Source: Hypericum androsaemum (Eukaryota; Streptophyta; Magnoliopsida; Malpighiales; Hypericaceae). Taken from it: a DNA stretch of 64,000 nucleotides. The notes under the pieces are model-generated. The model was not told the DNA's origin. It did not search any database and was given only the letters and a program-made list of their open reading frames with translations. Location: assembly GCA_963995505.1 (NCBI GenBank), contig OZ023198.1, positions 8,580,558 through 8,644,557 on the forward strand. The letters are read 5' to 3'. The translations under genes and the position numbers were made by a program. Below, piece by piece: positions 11,896 to 22,399 of the stretch (positions are counted from its first letter, which is position 1; every line of letters begins with the position of its first letter).

Positions 11896-14478
11896 CTAAG
11901 TTCTCCTCGTTGAGATTATCCAGCCAATTGAATTCTTCACCGTCCAGATCAGGTAAGCTTTGTTTTTCATTTTCATCATCCTCAATGATGTTATCAACGA
12001 TATTTCCTTGCTTATCTTGATCAGGCCAACGATATTTACAAAAGGTGAGATCACTTTGTTGCTTCCATTGGAGCTGTTGCCTTGACTCAGCTTCTCGTTG
12101 CTTTCACTGGAGCTATTGCCTTGACTCAGCTTCTCATTAGGGCGATCATCTATCTTCAGATTCTCGAAAGCCCCAAACCTCACATAGCCTGAGTCTAGAT
12201 CGACTATGACCTCCGGGCTTGTTGGCTCCTTCAGTGAGGATTTGTCATTAGGTGGCACCTCACTCTTGGTCTTGGGTACCCATATCTTCTTGTCCAGCTT
12301 CTCCCTGAGGTTATTGTATTTCCCTACCTTCATGTTCGATCTATCTTCGTCATACTCCCCGCTTGGGGTTCTTGCCTTATCGGACTCCCTCATCTGTGAC
12401 TTGCCCTTGTCATGCTTCAGGGCTTCAACTTCCATAGGTTGGCCTTGCTCAGAGGCCGTATGGCGTTGTATCACGGGAAGAGTTAGCAAGGCTTCTTGCA
12501 TCTCTATCAGAGCCTTATGTCCCGCTAGCTGTCTCTCAAGATCCTTTGCAATCTGCTTCTCGGCTTGGAACTTTCTTTCGAGGCGACGCTTCTGGGTTTT
12601 CGTCAACGCTCCGTGTATTGGTGACTCTGGTGCAGGTCTCTTTTCCCCTAGTCGGTGGAAAATTTCTCGGGGTTGGTCAGGGGTTTCTTGGAGATCCACC
12701 TTGACCCGAGGGTGATGGATCCTCCAGTTACCGTCTAGCACCCTTGGTAGGAAGGACTTGGGTATCCTAGTGGACTGCCCCTTCTGACTCTGATCTTGCC
12801 TCTCGAGGGACTCCCTCAGGTCTCTGAAAAGACCTTGCCTCTCCCTCAGATCTCTCGGAGGGCCTTGCCTACTGAGGGTCTCCCTCAAATCTCTCGGAGG
12901 TCCTTGCCTACCGAGGGTCTCCCTCAGATCTCTTGGAGGGCCTTGCCCCCCGGGTGTCTTCTTCTGATCTTGTCTCCCGAGGGTCTCTCTCAGGTCTCTT
13001 GGATGGCCTTGCCCCCCGGGTGTCTTTTTCTGATCTTGTCTCCCGAGAGTCTCTCTCAGGTCTCTTGGATGGCCTTACCCCCCGGGTGTCTTTTTCTGAT
13101 CTTATCTCCCGAGGGTCTCTCTCAGGTCTCTTGGAGGGCCTTGCCTCCCGAGGGTCAGGAGCTGATCTCGCTTCTTGATTATCTCCCTCATGTTTCTTTG
13201 AGGGCCTTGCCCCCCGAGCGTTTCTCTCAGATCTCTTGGGGGTGTCTTACGTTGATCTTGCCTCTCAAGGGTCTCCCTCAAATCTTTTAGAGGCGTCTTC
13301 TCTCGCCTAGGATTGCCTTCTTTCTCACTTCTCCTAAGGCCGACCACTGCGATTGGGGCAGTGAAGGAGGCTGTCTGTGGTGATTCGTTGGCAAACTTCA
13401 ACCGGCCGTCTCTAATGGCTTGCTGGATCTGGTTTCGAAAAACTACACAGTTGGCCGTGTTGTGAGACTTGCTGGCATGCCATTTGCAGTATCTCATAGC
13501 CTTCAGCTCCTTCTCATCCGGGATCTTGTGACCCTTGGGTAAGGTGATCTGGCCGTTCTTGAGCAGGTTATCAAAAATTTCATCAGCCTTAATTACGTCG
13601 AATGAGTACTCTTTCCCGACCTCGTTAAGGCCCTTGGGTTGATTAGGTTGGGCACTGGGGCGAACGAACTCATTGGGTACCGTCACCCTCTTCTGGATGA
13701 GGCTTTCGCACTCATAAGGTTTGCCCTTGGTGAGTTCGGCCACCATCTCTTCTGCCATCAGATCATCTTCCCAACCATTCTCGCTGTCCAAATGATCAAT
13801 CTCGAGTGTAGGGTCATAAGAGTAAGTACCCTTAGAGGAGGTGGCCCTCCTATCCTTCTCGTTGATCAGTTGTTGAGCTGCGGTTGCCTTCTGCGCCAAC
13901 TCTGAGAGGTCTCGGAACCTCTCAACTCCGAGTTTCTTCCGGAGTCGGAAGGTGAGCCCTTGCATAGCCAAGGATGCTAGGTCAGATTCTGACAAGTTGG
14001 TTGGGCACCGATTCTTCGCCTTTCGAAAGCAGATCATAAACCTCTCTACTGACTCGCCCTCGAGTTGTTGCATGTGGGCAAAATCCGAGATGGTTATGGT
14101 CGGCTCTGCTCTGTAAAACTGATTGTGGAACTTTTGTTCCATCTCTGCCCAAGTCCGCACCGAACACGGTGGGAGGCTGATGTACCAAGAGAAGGCTGTC
14201 TTGGTTAGGGTCAAGCCCAACGTTTGATATCGGCCTAAGTCTGTCTGGACGTTACCTGCTCTTGTTCTTGTGGCTTCAAAGTCGGTCGTCCCTTGAGTCC
14301 CCCTATTAGAGGATACCTGGAGCGACGAGTGCATGGGAGTTCTGGCCGATTGATCTCGACCGGTCACTCCTGATGTGCCCTGGGTCTGGTTGAACGTATG
14401 CTCAGCGGGCAGTGGGGTACATATGCCCTTCCCTTTGTTCATGGCCTCGGAAACCTTAGTGGTTATCATAGGCGCCAT
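11896..14478 (-). pseudogene. gag: Retrotransposon gag, main part, with nonsense codons
   Basis: 14478-13102 holds the capsid-type Retrotrans_gag domain (TAFSWYISLPP, WAEMEQKFHNQFY, MQQLEGESVERFM) and a CKWHASKSHNTANC motif like the Cys/His motif of Tat gags. The same frame continues through 12888-11896, but TAA codons at 13102-13104 and near 13089 interrupt it. Both fall in a tandem-repeat region and look like CAA-to-TAA changes. A frameshift near 12030 leads out of frame before the protease. Gag would form the virus-like particle and package RNA. Confidence 0.9.
12820..13290 (-). repeat. Imperfect tandem repeats inside gag (about 35-75 bp units)
   Basis: Repeats encode blocks like LRETLGRQGPPRD on the minus strand. 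Units such as GAGGGTCTCCCTCAGATCTC recur on the plus strand. Open frames on the plus strand here are by-products of the repeat. Confidence 0.85.
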
Positions 14479-14936
14479 GGTTTGTTGAAGTAATCAACCG
14501 CCTGGTCCTGGTGATCTATAGTCGCCTGATGGATCGATTCGTCTACGTAATTGTAGACTTTGTCGATCTTAGTAGAGAGTTGGTGGTGAGACTCATCAGT
14601 CCGTCTCTTTGCTTCTTCAAATCGATCTCGAGTCTCCTCCCTAGCCTTCTTATGATCGATTGTCAATTGATCAAGCCTGGTGACTATGGCTTCGAGTGTC
14701 CCAGTAACATCTTGAATAGTCGGCTCCTTGAGGGGGGCCGTGTTGGCAGTATTTTTCCCGATACCCAGTTGGGTAGTAGGGAGAGCTGGCTCCTTCAGGG
14801 GAGCCAAGTTGGTGGAGTTCTTCCCGGTACCAGGTAGGGTAGTAGGGAGAGCCGGCTCCCTGAGGGGTGCCGTGTTGGTAGTATTCTTCCCAGCGAGCTG
14901 AGAAGAGGGTGGTGCAGTGTCTCTGCCTTTGGTCAT
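14466..14936 (-). pseudogene. gag: Retrotransposon gag N-terminus (frame-shifted from main gag)
   Basis: It starts MTKGRDTAPPSSQ about 70 bp inside the LTR. It contains threefold repeats of a TAPLKEPALPTT-like block and a charged, probably coiled-coil tail. It runs into the main gag frame with a one- or two-base shift near 14470, so the two parts belonged to one gag ORF. Confidence 0.8.
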
Positions 14937-14980
14937 CTTGATTGGAATAGGTTAAATCGCCTTCTCAGACGTCCTCCTAT

Positions 14981-14998
14981 GTCCCACCGAGCGTGCCA
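14981..14998 (-). other. Candidate primer binding site
   Basis: On the minus strand TGGCACGCTCGGTGGGAC begins seven bases inside the LTR and starts with the TGG expected to pair with a tRNA CCA end. I did not assign the tRNA. Confidence 0.55.
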
Positions 14999-15005
14999 AA
15001 AACAA

Positions 15006-16638
15006 TGTTGGGATAAAAAAGTGAGAACGCTAAGAACGATCTCGTGACGGCCTGGAGTGTTCGTCCCAAGGTCGATCTAACGCTACGGGTAACAAGGTTT
15101 GGCCGAAGCCGAGACTACTACTAACCTAAACTAAGATAAAAGCCGAAGCTTGATAGAGATTTTGTGATTTGGTTTTTGGATGTCCCTTCGGTTCGCCCCT
15201 TGCCTTGCTTATATAGAAAACGAAGATCGCCTCAACTTCGCTCTAACCGTGTTGTAGTCGGACTCGTCCTTCTCATCGCTTATCTTCAGCCAGGCTTTAC
15301 CCTTATCCCGAGTTCACCCTTATCGCGACTGAACTCGAAGGCCCGAAGCCTATCTCTTTCAATGCTTATCTTCGTCTGAAAATGGACTTCCAACGCTTAT
15401 CCCCGCCTAATTCGGATTTACCGTGCTGGGGTTTATCCTTGTCTCTTAAGAACCCAGGGTGTATCGAGTATCCCAGAGCTCCTCCAATCCCTTCAAGAGT
15501 CTGCCTTAAACTTGGTCTCTTCGTATCTCAGTCCACCTATGTAGAGTCCGTGCTAGCCCGGTCTCTTCCACCTTATCTCATGTACACCGGGCGCTACATT
15601 TAGCCTCAAGAGATTGGTCTCACCTGAAGTGAGAGGAAACTAGCTTTCTACTTGAGCTAATGGCAATCGGTTCCCCTATTCGGTACTTTCAATTGGCGCC
15701 GGATTTAGGTGCCTTCAATCGGCGCCTCATTTAGTGCCTCATCCGACACCGCATCTGCTTCAAGTGCCTTTTTGACATCCTTCTGCCTCGAATTTGAAGA
15801 ATTCATAAACTACAAAGTTGTAGCTCTATGTCTTACCTTCACAAAGCAAATTGAATCGCGTTAATCCGAGATTCGAGTCAAAAGATATGACCTGGCGCCG
15901 GATTTACTTCCTCTACTTGGCGCCAGGTTGGCTTCCCACACTTGGCGCCGGTTTTAGACATCAATCCACTCTGAATTGGCCCAAGTGATGAACTACAAAG
16001 TTGAAGGCCTATCTATTATATTTCCATAGGCTCAAGAATCACCTTAATCCGACGTCCGAGTCAAAAGTTATGACCACTTTACCAGAGACAGCCGAAGCCC
16101 CTTTAACCGTCTTCACTTGGCGCCGGGTTTCCTTTCACCCACTTGGCGCCGGGTTCACTTGGCGCCGGTATTGGACTTCCTTTCACTATGAATCGGAAAA
16201 AGTGATGAACTACAAAGTTGTAGGTCTATCTAGTATCTTTCCATAGGCTCAAGAATCACCTTATTCCGAGGTCCGAGTCAAAAGTTATGACCACTTTACC
16301 ACAGCCGAAGCCCCTTCAACCGCCTTCACTTGGCGCCGCACTCTCCTTCCCTCAGTTGGCGCCACACTCGCCTTCGCTCAGTTGGCGCCAGGTTTGCCTC
16401 TCCTCGGTTGGCGCCGCATTTAGTTGGCGCCACCTTTAGTTGGCGCCGGGTTGGCCTTCCACTCGGTTGATGCCGAGTTCAGCTAGTGTCGGGCTCACCT
16501 CTATTGAGTTGGTACCTCACTCGCTCTAGGAGAATAAACGCTCCATTCGGCTTCACCTTCTCGAACTTGTGAAGTCAATCACATACCTAACTCCCATACT
16601 CGAAGCCCCAACCTTGTAAATTATTTTGTCCGTCAACA
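15006..16638 (-). repeat. LTR, 5' copy in gag-pol orientation
   Basis: It matches 2516-4148 over its whole length with about 27 substitutions and no gap. It is expected to carry the promoter for gag-pol. The TTGGCGCC-rich segment is shared. Confidence 0.95.
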
Positions 16639-17241
16639 CTTACCCAGATGTACCATCGTTGTAATGTCTATCGTTTGATGAATAAATGTTACAGAGTGTT
16701 TTGCCTCTGGTTTGTACTTAGAAAAAGTAATATGTAGTAATTAGTTAGTTATACTTTCAATAAATTTATTTTAATGAAAATTTTATGGCGAAAAATTGGC
16801 AAAATTTTTCTGTTCTCTTTACCATTTTATACATTTTCTTTGATTTATTACCCTCGTAGTCTTCTTTACATTACCTCTGGTTACAATTTAATTAAAATTA
16901 ATTGCTTCATTTAAAAAATTGGGTAAAATAGTGATAGGTAGAGTTGTTTGAAGAAATTGATTAATCAGGACTATCTAAAATTATTTTGTCCATGATATTT
17001 TCTAAATCAATTGTTTAGTCCTTTGACTCCAATTCTTTCAGCGAGACAACATGTAAAGTGACAAAAATACCCTTATTTTCACCAAAACTATAAAAATTGC
17101 CACTTAACAAAAAATTCTCCCATCCTCTCTCCAAATCAGCAAAATCAAAGCATGGGCGTAGAGGAATGGTGGTCGTGGCAACGACGGAGCTGATAGTAAT
17201 AGTGACAAGGAGGAAATGGAAGAGATGGAGAGTTTGGTATC

Positions 17242-18123
17242 GACGTCGTGGGGATTTTTTCTCAAATAGGTAAAAAATATACATATTTTTCCTATATAGG
17301 TAAAAAGTTATACATATTCCTAAAATAGGTCGAAAGATTTTTTAATATTAAAAAACTTTGAAGAAGGCGCCCTCTCCAAATGGCGCCTCGACTGCAACCG
17401 CTACAGCTGTCGGGAAACTAGATTTTTTAAAAAAAAATTAGTGGAGGCGCCCTAATAGGTTGGCGCCTCCAAAAAAAATTTTTTGGATTCCAAAAAAAAT
17501 TTTTGGTCGTAAAATAAATAAAGAGATGCCGAGCAATTAAAAGTGGCCGAATTTATTGAAATTTATTTTTTTTCAAATTATGGATAAACTTGATTCAATT
17601 CGTAAATTTATCCCAATACTTTGATCTGAATTTATCAAAATATACTTACATTATTTTATATGGCGCCTCCACTTTGATTTTTTTTTTGTATTATTTTATA
17701 CTACTGCAAGTAAAAATGTAAGTATATTTTGATAAATTCAGATCAAAATATTGAGATAAATTTACGAATTGAATCAAGTTTATCCATAATTTGCAAAAAA
17801 ATAAATTTCAATAAATTCGGCCACTTTTAATTGCTCGGTATCTCTTTATTTATTCTACGACCAAATATTTTTTTTGGAATCAAAAAAATTTTTTTTGGAG
17901 GCGCCAACCTATTAGGGCGCCTTCACTAATTTTTTTTTTAATCTAGTTTCCCGACAAGCTGTAGCGGTTGCAGTCGAGGCGCCATTTAGAGAGGGCGCCT
18001 TCTTCAAAGTTTTTTAATATTAAAAAATCTTTCGACCTATTTTGAGAATATCTATAACTTTTTACCTATATAGGAAAAATATGTATATTTTTTACCTATT
18101 TGAGAAAAAATCCCGACGTCGTG
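17242..18123. mobile_element. Hairpin MULE (17251-18114) with about 400-bp arms
   Basis: A near-complete palindrome: arms 17251-17654 and 17718-18114 are inverse copies around a loop of about 63 bp. It starts GGGATTTTTTCTCAAATAGG and ends with the exact inverse. The flanking 9-bp duplication GACGTCGTG (17242-17250, 18115-18123) is perfect, which fits the Mutator superfamily. The arms contain paired GGAGGCGCC/GGCGCCTCC motifs. No transposase is present. Confidence 0.92.
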
Positions 18124-18182
18124 TGGGGTGGAGGATAAGCGATAAAGGTGACAACTTTCGACCTGAGTTTCACCATCGATGC

Positions 18183-18789
18183 CAACTTCCTAGGGATGAG
18201 AATGGGTTGGGTAGGGTAGGATATTGATAGGACCCAACTCATACCCTAGGTTTTGGAGTTGGACATATACTTTATTCTCGATCGTACAACTTTTTTATTG
18301 TTAGATCCATACCTTACCCTCCATAAGATACAGGGTCTGACCTCTTAACATTCAATCTTTTTAATAATTACTTTACAACATACTTTTATTATTTCAATAT
18401 AATCTAAATAAAAAATAAAAAAAAATCAAAGTCTATGTAATAAAATGATAATCTCAAGTTAAAGTTGCTAGGTTAGTGGGTAGGCTTTTTTTAGTTAGCC
18501 GTTAGGTTTTTATTTGGGTGTGCGTTTATTCTTTTTATGGATGTATTATAATTATCTTAGTAATATAATAAATATGGATCTAATTAAAGTCTAACTACGG
18601 TCTAATTAGTATCTAACTAGGGTAGGGTCTCGGTCTGAGTTTATATGGACCCTATCCAGACCCGGACCCTATCTAAATAGATAGACCCAAACTCATATCC
18701 TACCCAAGACTCATAGACCCTAAAATATACGGGATAGGATACGGGTTTGATCCATTTGGTCTAGATTTTTTTGCCTCCCTGCAACTTCC
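18183..18789. mobile_element. hAT-type MITE (18191-18781)
   Basis: It starts TAGGGATGAGAA and its other end, inverted, reads CAGGGAGGCAAA. A perfect 8-bp duplication CAACTTCC flanks it (18183-18190, 18782-18789). The interior has GGACCC/GGGTAGGGT-rich words like the element at 538-1096 but is not a close copy. Confidence 0.8.
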
Positions 18790-19200
18790 ATGGGAGAGGA
18801 TCTGCGTCATTGTTTACCTTAGTTAGGAATCAATTAATTTCCTCTCTACGACTCTTTTATTTTTTTTACATATTTTTTTAATTATTCCTTAATAAGTTAG
18901 TTGATTTGCTTAGATGCAAGTTTACACTCTCTTTGTTTCGTCGATTTCACAGTAGAGAAGTGATTCGGGGGATAGTTGTGGAGATGAGAGATTTTTTTAA
19001 TGGCAATTTTGTAATTTTTGTGAGTTTAAGAGTATTTTTGTCACTTTAAATAGTGTCTCGCCGGAAAAATCGTCGGAATTTGTCTCTGAGGACTAATCAA
19101 TTAGTTTAAGAAATATCAGGAATTAAATAATTTTATATTATCCTAGTTAATCAATTTCTTCAAATAATAACAACTTATCACTATTTTAGCCTAAAAGATT

Positions 19201-19560
19201 TGTTTTATGCTAATGATGCTTAGGGAGTTAATTAATAATAGTTGACCACGTAAACCAGAAAAGGACATACAAACAAGAAAAATTACAAGAATTAATAAGT
19301 ACTTAGATCAAATTGTGAGACTTTTTTTTACGTTTATCTAACAAGTTTTAAATTCAATCTATTAAAAATATAACAATTTTCAATATTTATTGAATTTTTT
19401 TTAATCACGATTCAAAAGTTTTATCTCACATAAATCTAAACAATTCTGGATAAGTACAAAAAAGGTTAAGAGTTTACCGGGAGGGAGGGAGGTAGGGACG
19501 AGCCCGGTTCAACAGGTGCACCCTATTCCCCCGCTTCTCTTCAATTTATCACCCACGAGT
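19201..19560. other. Intergenic DNA upstream of the GT47 gene
   Basis: Probable promoter region of the glycosyltransferase gene. I see no clear TATA box or other named site. Confidence 0.35.
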
Positions 19561-19601
19561 TGCAAGATTCTCTTGGCGCAGCAAACATTCAGACCTTCAG
19601 A

Positions 19602-19632
19602 GAGGAGAGAGGAGAGAGAGAGAGAGAGAGAG
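19602..19632. repeat. GA microsatellite in probable 5' UTR
   Basis: A GAGAGGAGAGAG...AGAG run lies about 90 bp before a possible leader-intron donor. GA tracts are common in plant 5' UTRs and core promoters. Confidence 0.8.
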
Positions 19633-19719
19633 CTCGCTTAACGACAAGAACACCAACAACAACAAAAACCAAACAGAAACTAAACAGGGTTTCTGTTGTG
19701 AGCTTGTTTCTCCACTACG

Positions 19720-20057
19720 GTACGAATCCCAGTTAAAAGATACGACCTTTAAACGCTTGGTGCCTACCTAAAGCTTGCTCTTTTATCACGTCCTTCCTGG
19801 GTTTTTATGGAGAATGGGAAGTAGGCAGGGTGCTGGTTTGTGGGCTGATTAGCATTTCTCTGAATTGTAGAGAAGATTTGGCTTGGTGGGTCATTGGTTG
19901 TTTTGGAGGAAATGCAATGTAGTGGTGGTCTCTTGTGATTAAATGTTGGATGGTATCTGGTTTTGAACCTGTTGGTGATTTTTTAATTGTGTAGAGATTG
20001 TTTTGTAGCTGTGTGATCAATCCTACATGCGTGGATTGGAGCTGGTTGTTTTGTTAG
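19720..20057 (+). other. Possible 5' UTR intron of the GT47 gene
   Basis: ACTACG/GTACGA at 19719-19720 could be a donor and TTTTGTTAG/GC at 20057 an acceptor 14 bp before the start codon. The interval has no long ORF. Inferred from sites only. Confidence 0.4.
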
Positions 20058-20071
20058 GCTAGTTTGTTGAT

Positions 20072-22346
20072 ATGGCTGAGAGGCATCCCTCATCATCCCA
20101 TCATGGGCATGTGTGTAAGAAATCTATGCTCTTTTTGTTCACATTCGTGTCGGCATTGTTCGCGCTGTCTTGGTTCTTCATGTTGCGATCAGTGGGGCGG
20201 CCTGGACTCGCGGATCTTAGCTTGTTGCCTGGTTCAAAGGTTTTCTCCGTGGCTGAAATCGTCACTTCCCAACCTCGTGCTCGGAATGATGTTGCAGCAG
20301 CTGCCTCGATTGGGAATCGAGAAATCCTTGCAAATGATGAAGGAGAAGGAGAAGGAGGATCAGGGGGAGGTGAAGAACAAGGGCAAGATGTTTTGCGAAA
20401 GAATGCTGATGTTAAGAATGCAAAGTGCGAAGCCCCTGCTCGGAAGAGTAATGGCGGGGAACCCCTTAAGGTGTTTATGTATGATTTACCAGCTGAGTTT
20501 CATTTTGAGCTGTTGAATTGGAAACCGCAGGGGGGTAGTGTTTGGCCTGATATCCGGACTCAAATACCTGCCTATCCTGGTGGGTTGAACTTGCAACATA
20601 GCATCGAGTATTGGCTGACATTGGATCTTCTAGCTTCACAATACCCTGAGATTCCTAGGGCTAGTAGTGCAGTTAAGGTCAAGAATTCCAATGAAGCAGA
20701 TATTGTTTTTGTCCCTTTTTTCTCCTCAATTAGCTATAACCGACATTCGAAAGTGAATCCACACGAGAAGAAAAGCAAAAACAACGTATTGCAGGACAAG
20801 TTGGTGAGGTTTTTAACATCACAGCCGGAATGGAAGAGGTCTAGTGGACGTGACCATGTTATATTGGCTCATCATCCAAATAGTATGTTACAAGCCAGGA
20901 TGAAACTCTGGCCTGCAACGTTCATACTTTCTGACTTTGGGAGGTATCCTCCAAGCATAGCCAATATTGACAAGGATGTTATTGCACCTTACAAGCATGT
21001 AATCCGAAACTATGTCAACGACTCATCTACATTTGAAAGCCGTCCAACTTTGCTTTACTTTCAAGGAGCCATATATAGAAAAGATGTAAGTCTCTTCCTC
21101 TTCTGGTGATGCCATTTCTGTCCAGTTCTTCAGCTGGCTCAGGTTTCTGTGTTTACGCATTAGAATATGCATGAGTGGCAGCAACCATTGATAACTTTGT
21201 TCATCGTTTGATTCTTAATGATCATCATTTGTTAAGTGCTGCTGCAAAATCAATGTACTTAAGTGGATTATTTGACAAGGCATTTACAGATTACTGATCA
21301 GAACTGGTATTGAAGACCACCAGTTCGGTGCCCCTAGCTTCATGTAAATGAAGATCAATTTTGTTTCACGTCAGATAGCAGCCTTGACAGGATGCCTTAA
21401 GGCATTTGTCAGAAAGGCTAGGTAGATAGGATCAGAAGGTCTGTTGCTAATCTGCGTTTGTGCCAGCAACTTAGCTACTCTCTCTGGATTTTTTTTTTGA
21501 AGGACACTGTGTGGATGTTATCATACAAGTTTTAAGTGCATTAAGGAGATTTTATTAGTGGATTTCGCCTAGCATTTTTTCTATAATTTTCCCTTTTGTT
21601 CTTTGCAGTTACCTAACGGTCGTTGCTTCTATCTAGGTGGTAACTTCATTTCCATTGGATTTGTTATTTGTTATAATTCAAGTGGCCAATTTTGGCTTCT
21701 TAGCTCCCTTCTTTGTCTGATATGGTTCAAGCTCTCATTGGATGGCTGTATTTGGCGATTTCTGATCCTTTCCATCATCTGCCAAATGCAGGGAGGGTTT
21801 GTTCGGCAGGAGTTATTTTATCTTTTGAAGGATGAAAAAGATGTGCATTTTCAGTTTGGTAGTGTTCAAAAGGATGGAGTCAGCGAAGCTAGCAAGGGAA
21901 TGCATTCTTCCAAATTCTGCCTTAACATAGCTGGTGACACACCCTCATCGAATCGACTTTTTGATGCCATCGCCAGCCACTGTGTCCCCGTCATCATCAG
22001 CGACGAAATCGAGCTCCCTTACGAGGATGTCCTTGACTACTCTCAGTTCTGCATATTTGTCCGAACCTCGGACGCTGTCAAGGAAAAGTTCCTCATCAAC
22101 TTTATTAGACGCATCAAGAAAGATGAATGGACACGTATGTGGCTGAAACTGAAAGAGATAGAGAAATTCTTCGAGTATAGGTACCCGTCAACAGAAGGCG
22201 ACGCAGTGCAAATGATATGGCAGGCTGTGGCCAGAAAGGTTCCTGCCATAAGGATGAAGATCCACAAGTCTAGAAGATACTCGAGGTCTCTCGTTCGCGC
22301 CGACACGAGGCCAAAAGCAATTCCAACACCTGCTAACTTTTGGTAA
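20072..22346 (+). CDS. Exostosin-family (GT47) glycosyltransferase, type II membrane protein
   Basis: Two exons, 20072-21085 and 21792-22346, joined in phase 0 (donor GAT/GTAAGT, acceptor GCAG/GGA), give 522 residues. A single hydrophobic segment at about residues 18-38 is a Golgi signal anchor. The stem region (about 40-125) is acidic and low-complexity. The exostosin domain follows: KVFMYDLPAEFHFELL, EADIVFVPFFSSISYN, GRDHVILAHHPNSM, then in exon 2 SKFCLNIAGDTPSSNRLFDA and VPVIISDEIELPYEDVLDY. The family transfers sugars in cell-wall polysaccharide synthesis. The sequence is in the neighbourhood of the ARAD/At5g16890-type group, but I cannot state donor or acceptor. An open reading frame runs back into the 706-bp intron, so 21603 is not a real start. 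Confidence 0.93.
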
Positions 22347-22399
22347 CTTTCTACGGCTCCCATTTTTGCAGTCTCATTGTACTAGGTATAACATGAGTT

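Larger units (their letters stand above)
2511..16643 (-). mobile_element. Full-length Tat-clade Ty3 LTR retrotransposon with antisense PMD gene
   Basis: Two 1,633-bp LTRs (2516-4148 and 15006-16638) begin TGTTGG and end CCAACA-like (GTCAACA), and the whole is flanked by a perfect 5-bp duplication CTTAC (2511-2515, 16639-16643). In coding (minus) orientation the order is LTR, primer site, gag, protease, RT, RNase H, second RNase H, integrase, LTR. The second (archaeal-type) RNase H after the Ty3 RNase H is the hallmark of the Tat clade. The LTRs differ at about 27 positions by eye (about 1.7%) with no indel, so insertion was fairly recent. Gag-pol is disabled by several stops and frameshifts. 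A plant mobile domain gene lies antisense between integrase and the downstream LTR. Confidence 0.95.
16912..19200. mobile_element. Outer MULE-like element (16921-19191) with nested insertions
   Basis: The ends read GGGTAAAATAGTGATAGG (16921) and, inverted, GGCTAAAATAGTGATAAG (19191). The inverted similarity continues for about 190 bp on each side, including GAAGAAATTGATTAA and AAAGTGACAAAAATAC blocks. Nine-base flanks TAAAAAATT and TAAAAGATT match at 8 of 9, as for Mutator-like insertions. Two younger elements (17251-18114, 18191-18781) sit inside. Without them the element is about 800 bp and non-coding. Confidence 0.8.

Noticed and set aside
12796..13290. Plus-strand repetitive ORFs opposite gag
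   Set aside because: They are the antisense of the gag repeat region; no domain.
21603..21791. Upstream extension of GT47 exon 2
   Set aside because: Open by chance; the splice pair 21085/21792 restores the exostosin domain exactly.
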